The notes under the pieces are model-generated. The model was not told the DNA's origin and did no database searches. It was given only the letters and a program-made list of their open reading frames with translations. This document shows positions 1 to 10,102 of a stretch of 64,000 nt of DNA, in pieces. The stretch covers positions 1,984,001 through 2,048,000 of the forward strand of contig NZ_QYUO01000001.1 in assembly GCF_003591035.1 (NCBI RefSeq), in the 5' to 3' direction. The position numbers and the translations under genes are program-made. The stretch's first letter is position 1, and the number at the start of each line of letters is the position of its first letter. Origin of the DNA: Noviherbaspirillum saxi (GTDB taxonomy: Bacteria; Pseudomonadota; Gammaproteobacteria; Burkholderiales; Burkholderiaceae_D).

Positions 1-1082
1 AGGGCTTGGGCATACGAGAGGTCGCGGTCGTCGCCTTGCGAATCCAGGGAATCCAGTTCTTTCAGACGGGCACCGACCGACGACCGCACGGTCAGTACGC
101 TATCCAGTGCACTGTCGATGTTCGCATGCGCCGTATTGAGGCCGTTGGTCAGGTTGGCTTTTGACGTAGCGTCGGTCGCCGGCATATTGAGCAGATTGAT
201 CAGATCGGTCAATGCCGTGAAGATGCTCTGATTTTCACTGGGTTCAACGGTGAACGAATCGCCGCTGGCGGGTGTACCGGCAATATCCATCTGCATGCCA
301 TCGAATACGATTGCCTGTCCGCTGACATAGGCATTGCCGGACGACAGTGTTGTCGCCGTTGGTGTCGTGGAATTGTCGACAACGTCGAAGGTCGTGGCGG
401 TGGTGAAAGTGATGGTATAGCTATGTCCCTTCAGCGCCGCGGTATTCACGATCGAACCGGGCGAGATCACGCCGGAACCGGAATTGCTTGTTGTCGCGGC
501 ACTTACGAACGTACCATTTCCGTTGCGGTTGCTGTCGAACACGGTGTTGCCGTTGTCGCTTAATGCAATCTGCCGCTGCGGACCGACCTGCAGCATGCGC
601 GCGCCCTGATCCCCGACATAGTTTGCACCGCTGGTGGTCTTGGTATACGGCTGGGTCGTCGTCTGGTATCCGGAAAAGATATAGTTGCCTGCCCCGTCGC
701 GGCTATTGGCCAGTGACAGCAGTTCGTCGAAACGACCGCTCAGCTCGGTTGCGATGTATTTGCGCTGGGTGGAGTCGAGCACGCCATTACCGGCGTTGAC
801 GGCCAGGGTCTTGACGTCGTGGAGCAGCGTGGTGACGCTCTGCAAGGCGTTTTCGACGATGCCGAGCGAAGCTTTCGCACTGTCGCGATTGACGGCGTAC
901 TGGGCATTGAGCGCTTGCGATTGCTTGAGCTCCAGCATCTGTGCGGAAGCGACCGGATCGTCCGAAGGCGTCAGCAGGCGCTTGCCCGCCGTCATTTGCA
1001 GCTGCGTCTTGTTCAGGCTGTTTTGCAGCTCGCTCATGCGTGCCGAACCGGTGTTGAACAATGAGTTGGTGCTGATTCTCAT
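1..1082 (-). CDS. flgL: Flagellar hook-associated protein FlgL (HAP3), 3' end cut by window
   Basis: FlgL is the second hook-filament junction protein, secreted by the flagellar export apparatus and placed between FlgK and the filament. The minus-strand reading frame starts MRISTNSLFNTG and runs open for about 360 codons to the window edge without a stop. The N-terminal flagellin-like coiled coil (LNKTQLQMTAGKRLL, then SDDPVASAQ) is typical of the FlgL/flagellin D0-D1 region. The middle holds a hook-IN type segment (GTPASGDSFTVEP). It lies 21 bases downstream of flgK and is likely co-transcribed from the FliA-type promoter before flgK. The C-terminal helix lies outside the window. Confidence 0.95.
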   Translation of the reverse strand, partial: MRISTNSLFNTGSARMSELQNSLNKTQLQMTAGKRLLTPSDDPVASAQMLELKQSQALNAQYAVNRDSAKASLGIVENALQSVTTLLHDVKTLAVNAGNGVLDSTQRKYIATELSGRFDELLSLANSRDGAGNYIFSGYQTTTQPYTKTTSGANYVGDQGARMLQVGPQRQIALSDNGNTVFDSNRNGNGTFVSAATTSNSGSGVISPGSIVNTAALKGHSYTITFTTATTFDVVDNSTTPTATTLSSGNAYVSGQAIVFDGMQMDIAGTPASGDSFTVEPSENQSIFTALTDLINLLNMPATDATSKANLTNGLNTAHANIDSALDSVLTVRSSVGARLKELDSLDSQGDDRDLSYAQA

Positions 1083-1103
1083 GGAGCGTCTCTGCGTTGA
1101 AGA

Positions 1104-3275
1104 TTAGGTGCCAAGGGTTAGCAGGGTATCGAACAGGGTACCCGCCGTCTGCATCACTTTGGCTGCGGCCTGGTAAGCCTGCTGGTAGCGCAGCAGATTG
1201 GTTGCTTCCTCATCCAGGTTGACGCCGGACTCGGCTTCGTGCGCGGTGACAGCCTGCTCCAGATAGGCGGTATCGGCCCTGCTGGTGACTTCGAGTTCGC
1301 GTGTCTTGTTGCCCACCATGCTGACGAGCTGCGCGTATGCGCCCTGATATGTGGTCGTTTTGCCGCCGAGCGTATTCTCGGTTTGCAGCGCGCCCAGCAG
1401 TACTGCGTTACGGGTATCGCCGAGCCCATTGCCGTTCGGCGACACCGTGAACGTATCGTTATCGGATGGCGTACCGGTCAGTGTGAAGCTGACGCCGCCG
1501 TAGCTGATCGTGTCTCCCGGCTGATAGGCGACTGTCGTGAGCGCCGGCGCAGTGGCGCCTGCATACGGGACCACGGTGCCGTTGGCGCGCGTCACCTTGA
1601 CATCGACGTTTGGCGGGAATCCGGTCAGGTTGCCGCCACTGTAGGTCAACGTCGTATACGGACGCGCTATCGTGTGTGTGCCGGCCGTGGTTGGCACACT
1701 CAGGTTCACGCCGTCGACGGCAAAGGTATCGCCCGCAGCGAACGGAATCGGGCCGGCAGCTCCGGCCGGATAGGAAGTAGTGACGCCCCCACTGGTGACC
1801 GAGAATGGCAGGCTGGACGGAAATGCGGTCAATGCTCCCGCGCCATTGTGCGTAAAGCTCATCTGGGCCGGCTGCAACAGCACCGTGGAGCTGATGGAGC
1901 CCGCCGTAATCTTGCCTGAACCGGTATTGGTCACCGGCGCCGCGGTAGTCACCGAAGTTCCGGCTGCGATCTTGGAAATATCCTTGATGGCGACTGCAAA
2001 ATTCTTTGCGCCGTCGATGGTGGGGCGGATGACAAACTCGTCGCCGGCTGTCGGCGCGCTGAGCGTGTTCATCGTGACGCCATCGACCTCCACGCCATTG
2101 GCGAATGCCGCAGCGGTAAATGTCTGCGCATTATTGTCAGACAAACGCGTGACGGTGTAATTTGCGCCGTCGTAGGCCACCTTATAGTCGCTGGTCGTCA
2201 GCTTGCTCGGATCGGTAATCTTTGCGCCGATGTCGCCGACAGGCGCAGTCTGATTATTCTTCACACTGGCATCGCGGCGCGGCGAGGCCGCGACAAAGAA
2301 GTCGCCGCCAAGTGCACCAGTCTGGTCCTGCCCGAGCTTGTGCTGTGCATTGAAGGTCATTGCCAGGCCGATCGCGACACGCCCCAGCGAGTTCTGCGCG
2401 ACGTCCAGCGTGCTGGCGCGGAACTCGAACAGGCCGCCCAGTTTGCCGCCGGTAAACATGCCGTCGTCCAGAGGCACCAAGCCGTTCCCGCTGGACAGAT
2501 AGCCGATCCCGAGTCTGCTCTGGTCGGTTTCCGAAGCCGTCAACGCCAGCTGCTGCGGCTTGGCGCCCACAACCAGCGGCTGGCCGTTGCCGATGAATAC
2601 GTTATAGCTGTTGCCCTGCTTAACGATATCGACCTTGACTTCCTTGCTTAGCTCGCTGATCGCGTAATCGCGCTGGTCAAGCAAGTCGTTAGGCGCCTTT
2701 CCGTCGCTATTGCCCATTGCCTTCTCGATCGCGTCATTGAGCTTTGCAATTTGCGTAGCATGTGCATTGATCGTATCGACGCTGGCCGCAATCTGGCCGC
2801 TCACGCTCTGCTTGAGTTCGCGAATCTGTCCATCCAAGCTCTGAAAGCGCGATGCCAGCGCTTCGGCCGATGACAGCGCAGACTGGCGCGCACCCGGCAC
2901 ATTGACGTTCGATGCCAGGTCTTGAATACCCTTGAAAAAATCCTGCAGTGCCGGCGATACGCCGCCTGCCGAGTTGGCAAGCTGGTTATCGATCATGCTG
3001 ATCTGGCGATAGTAGGTCTGGCTTTGCACCTGCGCTGATTGCGCGCTGCGCACCTGCCCGGCAAGCAATTCGTTGTACACGCGCTTGACATCGGTGACGC
3101 TGGCGCCCTTGCCGATGTAGCCTGCACCGGAATTCTGCGAACCAGCCGATGACTGAACCACCATCTGGCGCGAGTAACCGGGTGTTGCCGCGTTGGCGAT
3201 GTTGTGGCCGGTCGTGGCCAGGCCTGCCTGGGCGGCTGCAAGTGCGCTTTGTCCGACGCTGAGTATGCTTGCCAT
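1104..3275 (-). CDS. flgK: Flagellar hook-associated protein FlgK (HAP1), enlarged
   Basis: FlgK is the first hook-filament junction protein. The N terminus (MASILSVGQSALAAAQAGL, then TTGHNIANAATPGYSRQ) and the C terminus (NLLRYQQAYQAAAKVMQTA) are the conserved D0/D1 helices of the family. At 723 residues it is much longer than the E. coli protein (about 547). The extra length is mostly at residues 340-610 and contains two related segments, about 471-527 and 541-600, each with a GD-T/I-hydrophobic-GGV/DGV hook-IN style core. These would be surface-exposed. The gene is preceded by a good sigma-28 type promoter and followed by flgL. Confidence 0.97.
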   Translation of the reverse strand: MASILSVGQSALAAAQAGLATTGHNIANAATPGYSRQMVVQSSAGSQNSGAGYIGKGASVTDVKRVYNELLAGQVRSAQSAQVQSQTYYRQISMIDNQLANSAGGVSPALQDFFKGIQDLASNVNVPGARQSALSSAEALASRFQSLDGQIRELKQSVSGQIAASVDTINAHATQIAKLNDAIEKAMGNSDGKAPNDLLDQRDYAISELSKEVKVDIVKQGNSYNVFIGNGQPLVVGAKPQQLALTASETDQSRLGIGYLSSGNGLVPLDDGMFTGGKLGGLFEFRASTLDVAQNSLGRVAIGLAMTFNAQHKLGQDQTGALGGDFFVAASPRRDASVKNNQTAPVGDIGAKITDPSKLTTSDYKVAYDGANYTVTRLSDNNAQTFTAAAFANGVEVDGVTMNTLSAPTAGDEFVIRPTIDGAKNFAVAIKDISKIAAGTSVTTAAPVTNTGSGKITAGSISSTVLLQPAQMSFTHNGAGALTAFPSSLPFSVTSGGVTTSYPAGAAGPIPFAAGDTFAVDGVNLSVPTTAGTHTIARPYTTLTYSGGNLTGFPPNVDVKVTRANGTVVPYAGATAPALTTVAYQPGDTISYGGVSFTLTGTPSDNDTFTVSPNGNGLGDTRNAVLLGALQTENTLGGKTTTYQGAYAQLVSMVGNKTRELEVTSRADTAYLEQAVTAHEAESGVNLDEEATNLLRYQQAYQAAAKVMQTAGTLFDTLLTLGT

Positions 3276-3305
3276 GTTTTAGTCTTCCGGAGATCGATAT
3301 CGTAG

Positions 3306-3332
3306 TGAACGGCAGTTCACCGCAAAACTTGA
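3306..3332 (-). promoter_or_regulatory. Candidate FliA (sigma-28) promoter of flgKL
   Basis: On the minus strand TCAAGTTT (3325-3332), 11 bases, then GCCGTTCA (3306-3313). The enteric consensus is TAAAGTTT-N11-GCCGATAA, and TCAAG is, from memory, a common betaproteobacterial version of the -35 element. The expected start is about 25 bases before the flgK start codon. Late transcription of flgKL by FliA is established in enterics. Confidence 0.7.
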
Positions 3333-3388
3333 GAAATAACTTGAGGAATAATTGCGCGATGTATCGCCGACCCATCGCATGGCCATTG

Positions 3389-4297
3389 TCAGGTCGACAA
3401 TGAATGCTTGATCAGGCGCGTCAATTTGGCGGCGTAATGCGGATCGGTCGCGTAGCCGGCTTTCTGCAGTCCCTGGGCGAAACCATGCACGTCCTGTGCG
3501 CTGGCGATAACGTTTTGATAACGCGGATTCGAACTTAGCATGCGCGCATAGTCGCGGAAGGCATCGGCATACGAATCATAGGCGCGAAATTTCTCGACCC
3601 TGGTCTGAGGCGTACCGTTTATGTATTCTGTCGTGACGGCTTCGACAACCTTGCCCTTCCATCCGCTGGTCGCCTTGATGCCGAACACATTGTGACTGCT
3701 GCTGCCGTCCGCAGCCTTGATTTCGCGTTTGCCCCAGCCGCTTTCCAGCGCCGCCTGACCAAGCATGAATTTGGCGGGAATGCCTGTGCTTCGGCTTGCC
3801 TCTTCTGCCGCCGCGCCAAGCTTTTCCTGGAACGAGCGGATGTGCATCGGCTTGTTGGAAGATACCTGCCGTGCCGCTTCAGGCAACGCGACCGGCGCTG
3901 CGGGCGAAGCCGGCTTCAGCAAACTCAGCACGGCGTCCACTTCCGGATTCGACAATGCCGCTTCCTCGTCGGCAGGCGCCAGCCTTTGCTTGTCGACCAC
4001 GTTCGACAACTGCCTGACCAGAACATCCGCCAGCCCTACTCCGCGTGAAGCCATCGTCTGGCTCAACTGCTGGTCGAGCATGGACGTGTACATCTTGCTC
4101 TGCTGGCTGTCGAACACGCTTTCCTGCGGCGTCGCTTCGCGCATGCTCTTGAGCACCATGTTCATGAACAGTGCTTCGAACTGCTTTACGGTCGCTTTCA
4201 GCGCTTCGGGCGAATTTTCCTTTGCGGCCTGACGGAGCTTGCCGACATCCTTGACGTCGAGGGCAAAGCTGGAAGTGGTGTCGATGCGGTTAACCAT
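3389..4297 (-). CDS. flgJ: Peptidoglycan hydrolase / rod-cap protein FlgJ
   Basis: FlgJ caps the growing rod and cuts a hole for it in the cell wall. The 302-residue product has the two-part form of gamma- and betaproteobacteria: an N-terminal rod-binding domain (residues 25-110; FEALFMNMVLKSMREATP) and a C-terminal glucosaminidase domain (about 150-300) with the acidic catalytic motif AALESGWGKRE and the downstream YADAFRDYARML region. The linker between them is rich in Ala/Pro. It sits between flgI and flgK; the 113-base gap to flgK carries the flgK promoter. Confidence 0.96.
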   Translation of the reverse strand: MVNRIDTTSSFALDVKDVGKLRQAAKENSPEALKATVKQFEALFMNMVLKSMREATPQESVFDSQQSKMYTSMLDQQLSQTMASRGVGLADVLVRQLSNVVDKQRLAPADEEAALSNPEVDAVLSLLKPASPAAPVALPEAARQVSSNKPMHIRSFQEKLGAAAEEASRSTGIPAKFMLGQAALESGWGKREIKAADGSSSHNVFGIKATSGWKGKVVEAVTTEYINGTPQTRVEKFRAYDSYADAFRDYARMLSSNPRYQNVIASAQDVHGFAQGLQKAGYATDPHYAAKLTRLIKHSLST

Positions 4298-4306
4298 GAT
4301 ACGGCG

Positions 4307-5428
4307 TCATATGATTTCAAGTTCGGCGCGCAGCGATCCTGCCGCCTTCATGGCCTGCAGAATCGCCAGCAAATCCTGCGGTGTGGCGCCGATGGCATTC
4401 AGCGCCTTGACCACATCCGCCAGCGACGTGCCGCCCTTGAGCAGCAGTACCTGGCCCGGTTCCTTCTTGATGTCGATCTGTGAGGTCGCTGTGACAACGG
4501 TCTGGCCGCCCGACAGCGGAGCCGGCTGGCTGATGACCGGGTCGGTATTGATCACGACCGACAGATTGCCATGCGAAACCGCACAGGCATCCAGCGTCAC
4601 CGCCTGATTCATGACTACCGAGCCGGTACGGGCATTGAGGATGACCTTCGCATTGGTTTGCGCAGGCGTTACATGCAGGCTTTCCAGTGCGCCGAGAAAG
4701 GCGACTCGTTCATCGTTGGTCGCCGGCGCGCGCACACGGATCACGCGGCCATCCTGGGCGGAGGCAGTGTCCGGGCCAAAGCGCTTGTTGACTGCATCGA
4801 CGACGCGGCTTGCAGTGGAAAAATCCGAATCGTTCAATTCAAGGAACACGGTATCGCCACGACCGAAGGCATTAGGCACCGCGCGTTCCACCGTTGCGCC
4901 GGCAGAGATACGCCCTACGCTCAGATGATTGACTTGCGCCTTGCTGCCGTTGGCCGATGCCCCCACACCGCCGACCAGCACATTACCCTGGGCCATGCCG
5001 TAGATCTGTCCATCGGCTCCCTTGAGCGGCGTCATCAGCAGCGTACCGCCGCGCAGGCTCTTGGCATTGCCCATGGACGACACGGTCACATCCAGGGTCT
5101 GGCCGGGCTGCGCGAACGCCGGCAATGACGTCGTCACCATGACTGCCGCGACATTCTTCAGCTGCAGCGTGGTGCCCGGCGGCAGATTGACGCCGAGATT
5201 TTGCAGCATGCTCACCACGCTCTGCACGGTGAACGGTGTCTGGGTGGTCTGGTCGCCGCTGCCGTCGAGGCCAACCACCAGGCCATAGCCGATCAACTGG
5301 TTCTGCCGTACGCCCTGCACGCTGGCCAGATCCTTGAGCCGTTCGGCATGAATGGCGGGAGTGGCGGCGATACAGCATGCCCCGAGCATGATGGCCACAA
5401 GCTTGCTGGAAAGAGTGAAATATTTCAT
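4307..5428 (-). CDS. flgI: Flagellar P-ring protein FlgI
   Basis: FlgI forms the periplasmic P-ring bushing around the rod in the peptidoglycan layer. The 373-residue protein begins with a hydrophobic signal peptide ([19 protein letters not shown], cleavage after about residue 28) and continues with the highly conserved start of mature FlgI ([34 protein letters not shown]). The C terminus ([19 protein letters not shown]) is also canonical. Only 4 bases separate it from flgH upstream and 9 from flgJ downstream, so it is part of a single operon. Confidence 0.98.
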   Translation of the reverse strand: MKYFTLSSKLVAIMLGACCIAATPAIHAERLKDLASVQGVRQNQLIGYGLVVGLDGSGDQTTQTPFTVQSVVSMLQNLGVNLPPGTTLQLKNVAAVMVTTSLPAFAQPGQTLDVTVSSMGNAKSLRGGTLLMTPLKGADGQIYGMAQGNVLVGGVGASANGSKAQVNHLSVGRISAGATVERAVPNAFGRGDTVFLELNDSDFSTASRVVDAVNKRFGPDTASAQDGRVIRVRAPATNDERVAFLGALESLHVTPAQTNAKVILNARTGSVVMNQAVTLDACAVSHGNLSVVINTDPVISQPAPLSGGQTVVTATSQIDIKKEPGQVLLLKGGTSLADVVKALNAIGATPQDLLAILQAMKAAGSLRAELEII

Positions 5429-5432
5429 GAGC

Positions 5433-6104
5433 TTAGAGCGGCATCAGGCTAAGAAAGAATCGCGTCAGCTGCGACATCATTTCCGCCTGATCGATACGGC
5501 TATTGGTACGGTACTCGACGCGTGCGTCGGCCACCTGGGTGGAGGACACCACGTTACCGCTCACGATATTGTCGGGATTGACGACGCCGGAAAAACGGAC
5601 ATATTCGATTCCCTTGTCGAAGGCCACCTGTTTTTCACCCGTGACGATGAGATTGCCGTTCGGCAGGACCTCGGCGACAGTGACGGTGATGGTGCCGGTG
5701 AAATTATTGCTCGCCGTGGTCGCGTCTTTTTCCTCGAACTTGTTGGAGGAAGTTGCCGACACGCCGAACTTGGCCGTGGTCGCTGCCGGCACGCCGAAGA
5801 TGGTCGGCGCGGCGAAGGCGACACTGCCGGTCTTGCTGGCGGAATTACCCTCGGATTTGCCGGCGCTGGTTTTCTCGCTGATGGCGATGATCAGGGTATC
5901 GCCAATCAGACGCGCACGGCGGTCTTCAAACATCGGACGATAGGCGGAGGCCTGGAAGATCGCCCCATTCGATGGCGCGGCAGCGACCGGCATCGGCGGC
6001 CGCGCACTTGCCGGCTGATGCGTAATGGTATCCGGCACGGTCGCGCAACCCACCGTGGCGAAAAGCATCACCGCATACAGGACGATTGCACCGGCACGTT
6101 TCAT
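5433..6104 (-). CDS. flgH: Flagellar L-ring lipoprotein FlgH
   Basis: FlgH forms the outer-membrane L-ring. The 223-residue protein has a lipoprotein signal peptide ending in a lipobox (FATVGC, Cys about residue 20), the conserved [19 protein letters not shown] block and the [20 protein letters not shown] block near the C terminus, and ends [11 protein letters not shown]. Length matches the family. It lies 12 bases downstream of flgG and 4 upstream of flgI. Confidence 0.97.
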   Translation of the reverse strand: MKRAGAIVLYAVMLFATVGCATVPDTITHQPASARPPMPVAAAPSNGAIFQASAYRPMFEDRRARLIGDTLIIAISEKTSAGKSEGNSASKTGSVAFAAPTIFGVPAATTAKFGVSATSSNKFEEKDATTASNNFTGTITVTVAEVLPNGNLIVTGEKQVAFDKGIEYVRFSGVVNPDNIVSGNVVSSTQVADARVEYRTNSRIDQAEMMSQLTRFFLSLMPL

Positions 6105-6116
6105 TTTCGCCTCAAA

Positions 6117-6899
6117 TTACAGTTGCGCCAGGCGCTGCAACATCTGGTCCGATGTGGTGATCGCCTTGCTGTTGATTTCATAGGCGCGCTGGGTCTGAAT
6201 CATGTTCACCAGTTCTTCCACGACATTGACGTTCGATGTTTCGACGTAACGCTGCAGCAGCAGGCCGGCACCGTTCGTGCCGGGTGTATTGGTATTGGGA
6301 TTGCCGGATGCCGCCGTCTCGACGTACAGGTTTTCACCCTTGGCTTCGAGGCCGGCCGGATTGACGAAAGTCACAAGTTGCAAGGTGCCGATCTGCGTCG
6401 CGGCAACAGTGCCGGGCTGCGTCACGGATACAGTGCCGTCGCGCGCCACGGTCAGGCTTTGCGCATTTGCAGGCACGGTAATGGCCGGCTGTACCACGAA
6501 TCCGCTGGAGGTCACGATCTGGCCCTGGTTATCGACCTGGAAGGAGCCGTCGCGCGTGTACGCGGTCGTCCCGTCCGGCATCAGCACCTGGAAGAAGCCT
6601 TCGCCCTGGATTGCCACGTCCTTGTCGTTGCCGGTCTGCTGCAGATTGCCCTGCGTGAATATACGTTCGGTTGCGACCGGGCGCACGCCGGTACCGAGCT
6701 GCAGGCCCGACGGCAATTGGGTCTGTTGCGACGACTGTGCGCCAGGCTGACGGATGGTCTGGTACAGCAGGTCTTCGAATACCGCGCGCGAACGCTTGAA
6801 ACCGGCCGTGTTGACGTTGGCCAGGTTATTGGAGATGACATCCATCTGCGTCTGCTGCGCATCCAGACCGGTTTTGGAAATCCACAGTGATCGAATCAT
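6117..6899 (-). CDS. flgG: Flagellar distal rod protein FlgG
   Basis: FlgG builds the distal rod. The 260-residue length is exactly that usual for FlgG. The N terminus ([20 protein letters not shown], then [19 protein letters not shown]) is the rod/hook ANN-type motif, the middle contains the FlgG-specific [32 protein letters not shown] region, and the C terminus ends with the conserved [20 protein letters not shown] helix. It follows flgF after a 62-base gap. Confidence 0.98.
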   Translation of the reverse strand: MIRSLWISKTGLDAQQTQMDVISNNLANVNTAGFKRSRAVFEDLLYQTIRQPGAQSSQQTQLPSGLQLGTGVRPVATERIFTQGNLQQTGNDKDVAIQGEGFFQVLMPDGTTAYTRDGSFQVDNQGQIVTSSGFVVQPAITVPANAQSLTVARDGTVSVTQPGTVAATQIGTLQLVTFVNPAGLEAKGENLYVETAASGNPNTNTPGTNGAGLLLQRYVETSNVNVVEELVNMIQTQRAYEINSKAITTSDQMLQRLAQL

Positions 6900-6961
6900 T
6901 AACTTCTCCCGAAAACCCGCACGCGCGTAGTGCGCGCCATGGTTCTATTATTGATCTCTTA

Positions 6962-7705
6962 TCAGCCTGTCAAAGACAAAAGCTGAGCGGCTTTCGCCTC
7001 GTTGCTCTCGACGTTCTTCATCAGAGCCATATGCAATTCGAACTGGCGTGCCAGTGAAATCATGTCGACCATTGCATCGACCACATTGACATTGCTGCCT
7101 TCCAGCGCACCGCCGATCAGCACCACGTTGGGATCGGCATCGGCCTGCTCGTCATCCTTCAGGCGGAACAGACCATCGTCGCCGCGCACGATGTTTTCTT
7201 CCGGCGGATTGACCAGCTTGATGCGACCGAGCACGGTAGCCGCTCCCGGTTTGAAGCCGGTTGCAATGGTGGTGATGGTCCCGTCCTTGCCGACGGTAAT
7301 GGATACATCCGGCGGTACGGCGATCGGTCCACCGTCGCCCATCACGTTCGCGCCGGACTGGGTCTGCAACACGCCGTTTTCGCTCAACTTGAGGCTGCCG
7401 CTGCGCGTAAAGGCTTCCGAGCCGTCTTCGAGCTGCACGGCGATCCAGCCCTTGCCCTGCAACGCGACATCGAGGTCGCGCCCGGTTTGCTGAATCGCAC
7501 CCGGCGTGAAATCGGTGCCGACCGTGGAATCGACCACATATGCCCTGGTCGGCAGCTGCGCGCCCATCACCGGCACCGCGCGGAAGGAATCGAGCTGCGC
7601 GCGAAAGCCGGTTGTCGCGGCGTTGGCGAGGTTGTGCGAAGTGTTCGCCTGTTTTTCCAGGATATGCTTCGCACCGGTCATCGCGGTGTAGACGAGACGG
7701 TCCAA
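6962..7705 (-). CDS. flgF: Flagellar proximal rod protein FlgF
   Basis: FlgF is a proximal rod subunit homologous to FlgG. The 247-residue protein opens MDRLVYTAMTGAKHILEKQA and continues SHNLANAATTGFRAQLDSF, diagnostic of FlgF, and ends with the common rod/hook helix (VDAMVDMISLARQFELHM). The centre has GRDLDVALQGKGWIAVQ. It lies between flgE (35 bases upstream) and flgG. Confidence 0.97.
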   Translation of the reverse strand: MDRLVYTAMTGAKHILEKQANTSHNLANAATTGFRAQLDSFRAVPVMGAQLPTRAYVVDSTVGTDFTPGAIQQTGRDLDVALQGKGWIAVQLEDGSEAFTRSGSLKLSENGVLQTQSGANVMGDGGPIAVPPDVSITVGKDGTITTIATGFKPGAATVLGRIKLVNPPEENIVRGDDGLFRLKDDEQADADPNVVLIGGALEGSNVNVVDAMVDMISLARQFELHMALMKNVESNEAKAAQLLSLTG

Positions 7706-7740
7706 ATTATTCTCCGTTCATGCTGCCTTGGTCGCTGTCA

Positions 7741-8973
7741 TCAACGCAGGTTCACCAGCGTCTGCAACACCTGGTCCTGGGTCTTGATGGTCTGTGCATT
7801 GGCCTGGTACACGCGCTGCGCTGTGATCATGTTGACCAGTTCAGCCGTCAGGTCGACGTTGGAATCTTCCACCGCGGAGGCCTGCAGCACCCCCTTGTTG
7901 CCCGAACCAGGGGCTGCAACACGCGCCACGCCCGACGTCGAGGTTTCGGCCCACATGTTATTGCCCATCGGCTGAAGGCCGTTCGGATTGGTGAAGCTTG
8001 CCAGCACGACCTGCGCCAGCGTCGCCGACTTGCCGTTGGTGTAGCGGCCGATGATCACCCCATCGGAACCGACGTTGAAGCCTGACAAAGCACCGGAACT
8101 GTAACCGTCCTGGTCCATCGTACGCACATCGAATGCGGCTCCGTACTGCGTGGTTCCGGTGAAATTGACGTCGATCGTGATCGGACTTGCACCGTTGTCC
8201 GGCGTCACGGTCAATGCGAGCGGCATGGCGCCCAGTGTCGCGGCATCCAGCGTACCGTCAGGATTGAACACCAGGGTGCTCAGCAGCGCCGGCGCGGCAG
8301 CCGGTGTCGCTGCATCATCCGCCGTGTATACCTCCCAGTTGTTTGACGCGGTCTTCCTGAAGTAGGCATTGACGATATGCGAGTCGCCCTGACTGTCATA
8401 GACCGTTACCGAAGTTGCGTTGTGGTAGGTGGTCGCGTCATCCGGGTCGAAAGCCACGGCTGCCGCAATCGCGGTCTTGCCGGAATCGAGATTGAAGGTG
8501 CCGTTGACTTCGGTGGTCATGTTCGGCGGCAGGATCGCGGTATCGATGCGCAGATCCACCGCGTTGCCGGTCGAAAGCTGTCCGGCGCTGTTGGCCATGT
8601 AGCCGGACAGCCGCGCACCGTTGGCATTGACGATGTAGCCGTTCTTGTCAAGCTGGAATTGGCCGTTGCGGCTATAACTGACGGCACCGTTGGTCGTCAC
8701 GCGGAAAAAGCCGTCACCGTTGATCGCGATATCGAGCGGATTGTTCGACGCGGTGACATTGCCCTGCGTGAACTGCTGCGACACGTTGGCGAGCTTGGTA
8801 CCGATACCGATCTGATTGCCGCCGCCGCCCGTGATCGCGCTTGCGAACACATCCGCGAACTGCGCCTGCGATCCCTTGAAGCCGACGGTATTTGCATTGG
8901 CGACGTTGTTGCCGATGGTTTCGAGATTCTTGGACGCTGCGTTCAGGCCACTCAATCCTTGTTGAAAACTCAC
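7741..8973 (-). CDS. flgE: Flagellar hook protein FlgE
   Basis: FlgE polymerises into the hook, the universal joint. The 410-residue protein carries the N-terminal motif SGLNAASKNLETIGNNVANA-NTVGFKGSQ, the NPLDIAINGDGFFRV segment typical of hook proteins, a central variable D2 domain (about 150-290) and the C-terminal helix DLTAELVNMITAQRVYQANA. Length is close to that of E. coli FlgE (402). It lies 36 bases after flgD. Confidence 0.98.
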   Translation of the reverse strand: MSFQQGLSGLNAASKNLETIGNNVANANTVGFKGSQAQFADVFASAITGGGGNQIGIGTKLANVSQQFTQGNVTASNNPLDIAINGDGFFRVTTNGAVSYSRNGQFQLDKNGYIVNANGARLSGYMANSAGQLSTGNAVDLRIDTAILPPNMTTEVNGTFNLDSGKTAIAAAVAFDPDDATTYHNATSVTVYDSQGDSHIVNAYFRKTASNNWEVYTADDAATPAAAPALLSTLVFNPDGTLDAATLGAMPLALTVTPDNGASPITIDVNFTGTTQYGAAFDVRTMDQDGYSSGALSGFNVGSDGVIIGRYTNGKSATLAQVVLASFTNPNGLQPMGNNMWAETSTSGVARVAAPGSGNKGVLQASAVEDSNVDLTAELVNMITAQRVYQANAQTIKTQDQVLQTLVNLR

Positions 8974-9009
8974 GTTGTTCTCCTTGCGCGCTGAATGTCT
9001 GAGATCGAA

Positions 9010-9681
9010 TTAAAGGACTTGCCGTACGTCGGCGAAGTTGACGTTGCCGATTCCCGGCACGGACAGTTTCACGCCGGAGGCGCCGGTCGTGACGCTCGAT
9101 ACCGAGCCGAATGACAGGGTTGTTGCGGTAACGTTTTCCTGCCCACGCACCGCGCTCACTTCAAATTTGTAGCTGCCGTCCGGGGCCGTCTCGCCGCCGT
9201 CCGTCTTGCCGTCCCAGGCGAGCGGCACGATGCCTGCCTGCTGGGCGCCAAGATCGAAGGTGCGCACGGCCAGGCCGGCCGCATTGCGGACGGTTATTTT
9301 GGTCTTGTCCGCGGCGGACGCAAAATCGACACCAAGGATAGCCTTGCTGTCGACCAGTTCGATCGACGATCCCGGCACAAGCACGCCATGACCGATCATG
9401 TCGGTCGCCTGCAGGGCCTGGCTGGTCTGATAACTGGATTGCAGCGCCTGCAAGGTCGTATTGAGTTTGTCGATGCCGCTGACCGTCGACAGTTGCGCCA
9501 GCTGGCTGGTGACCTGGGCATTGTCCAGCGGGTTGAGCGGGTCCTGGTTGCGCATCTGCGTCACCAGAAGCTTCATGAAGCGGTCCTGCGCATCGACTGC
9601 GGTCGACGTCTCGGCCTTCTTGCCGTTCATCGCGGCCATCAGGTCGGTGGAAACGGTATTGGTGGTTTGTACGCTAGCCAT
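9010..9681 (-). CDS. flgD: Hook assembly scaffold FlgD
   Basis: FlgD caps the growing hook and is discarded after assembly. The 223-residue protein has the conserved N-terminal block DRFMKLLVTQMRNQDPLNPL-DNAQVTSQLAQLSTVSGIDKL and a C-terminal FlgD Ig-like/Tudor region with the sequence PLAWDGKTDGGETAPDGSYKF, a FLG-D signature. It sits in the usual place between flgC and flgE. Confidence 0.97.
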   Translation of the reverse strand: MASVQTTNTVSTDLMAAMNGKKAETSTAVDAQDRFMKLLVTQMRNQDPLNPLDNAQVTSQLAQLSTVSGIDKLNTTLQALQSSYQTSQALQATDMIGHGVLVPGSSIELVDSKAILGVDFASAADKTKITVRNAAGLAVRTFDLGAQQAGIVPLAWDGKTDGGETAPDGSYKFEVSAVRGQENVTATTLSFGSVSSVTTGASGVKLSVPGIGNVNFADVRQVL

Positions 9682-9695
9682 TCAGGTAGTCCTTG

Positions 9696-10100
9696 TCATT
9701 GTCCGAGCGTGAGTGTCTTGAGCAGCATGGTCTTGGCCGCATTCATGGTCTCGACGTTCGTCTGATAGGAACGCGAAGCGGAAATCATGTTGACCATCTC
9801 CTCGACCACGTTCACATTCGGCATGGTCACGTAACCTTTTTCATCGGCTTGCGGGTGCTTGGGGTCGTAATGGGTTTTGAGCGGCGACTGGTCTTCCACC
9901 ACTTGCTGCACCTTGACGCCGGCGGCGGCCGGATTGGCGGTCGGTACCGCGCTGAACACGACCTGCTTGGCGCGATAGGTCTGGCCGGTGGAACTGGTGG
10001 CGCTGTCGGCATTGGCAATATTGCTGGCAACGGTATTGAGGCGTTGGCCCTGGGCGCTCATGGCGGACCCGGCGACATTGAAGATATTGAATAGCGACAT
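9696..10100 (-). CDS. flgC: Flagellar proximal rod protein FlgC
   Basis: FlgC is a proximal rod subunit of 134 residues, the usual length. It has the N-terminal motif [22 protein letters not shown] and the C-terminal helix [20 protein letters not shown], separated by the short loop normal for FlgC. The flgC start lies only 2 bases after the flgB stop, showing tight translational coupling. Confidence 0.98.
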   Translation of the reverse strand: MSLFNIFNVAGSAMSAQGQRLNTVASNIANADSATSSTGQTYRAKQVVFSAVPTANPAAAGVKVQQVVEDQSPLKTHYDPKHPQADEKGYVTMPNVNVVEEMVNMISASRSYQTNVETMNAAKTMLLKTLTLGQ

Positions 10101-10102
10101 GA

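Noticed and set aside
5352..6890. 512-codon plus-strand open frame opposite flgH/flgG
   Set aside because: It mirrors the codon structure of the two real genes on the other strand, has His/Gly/Arg-rich composition, no domain and no ribosome site.
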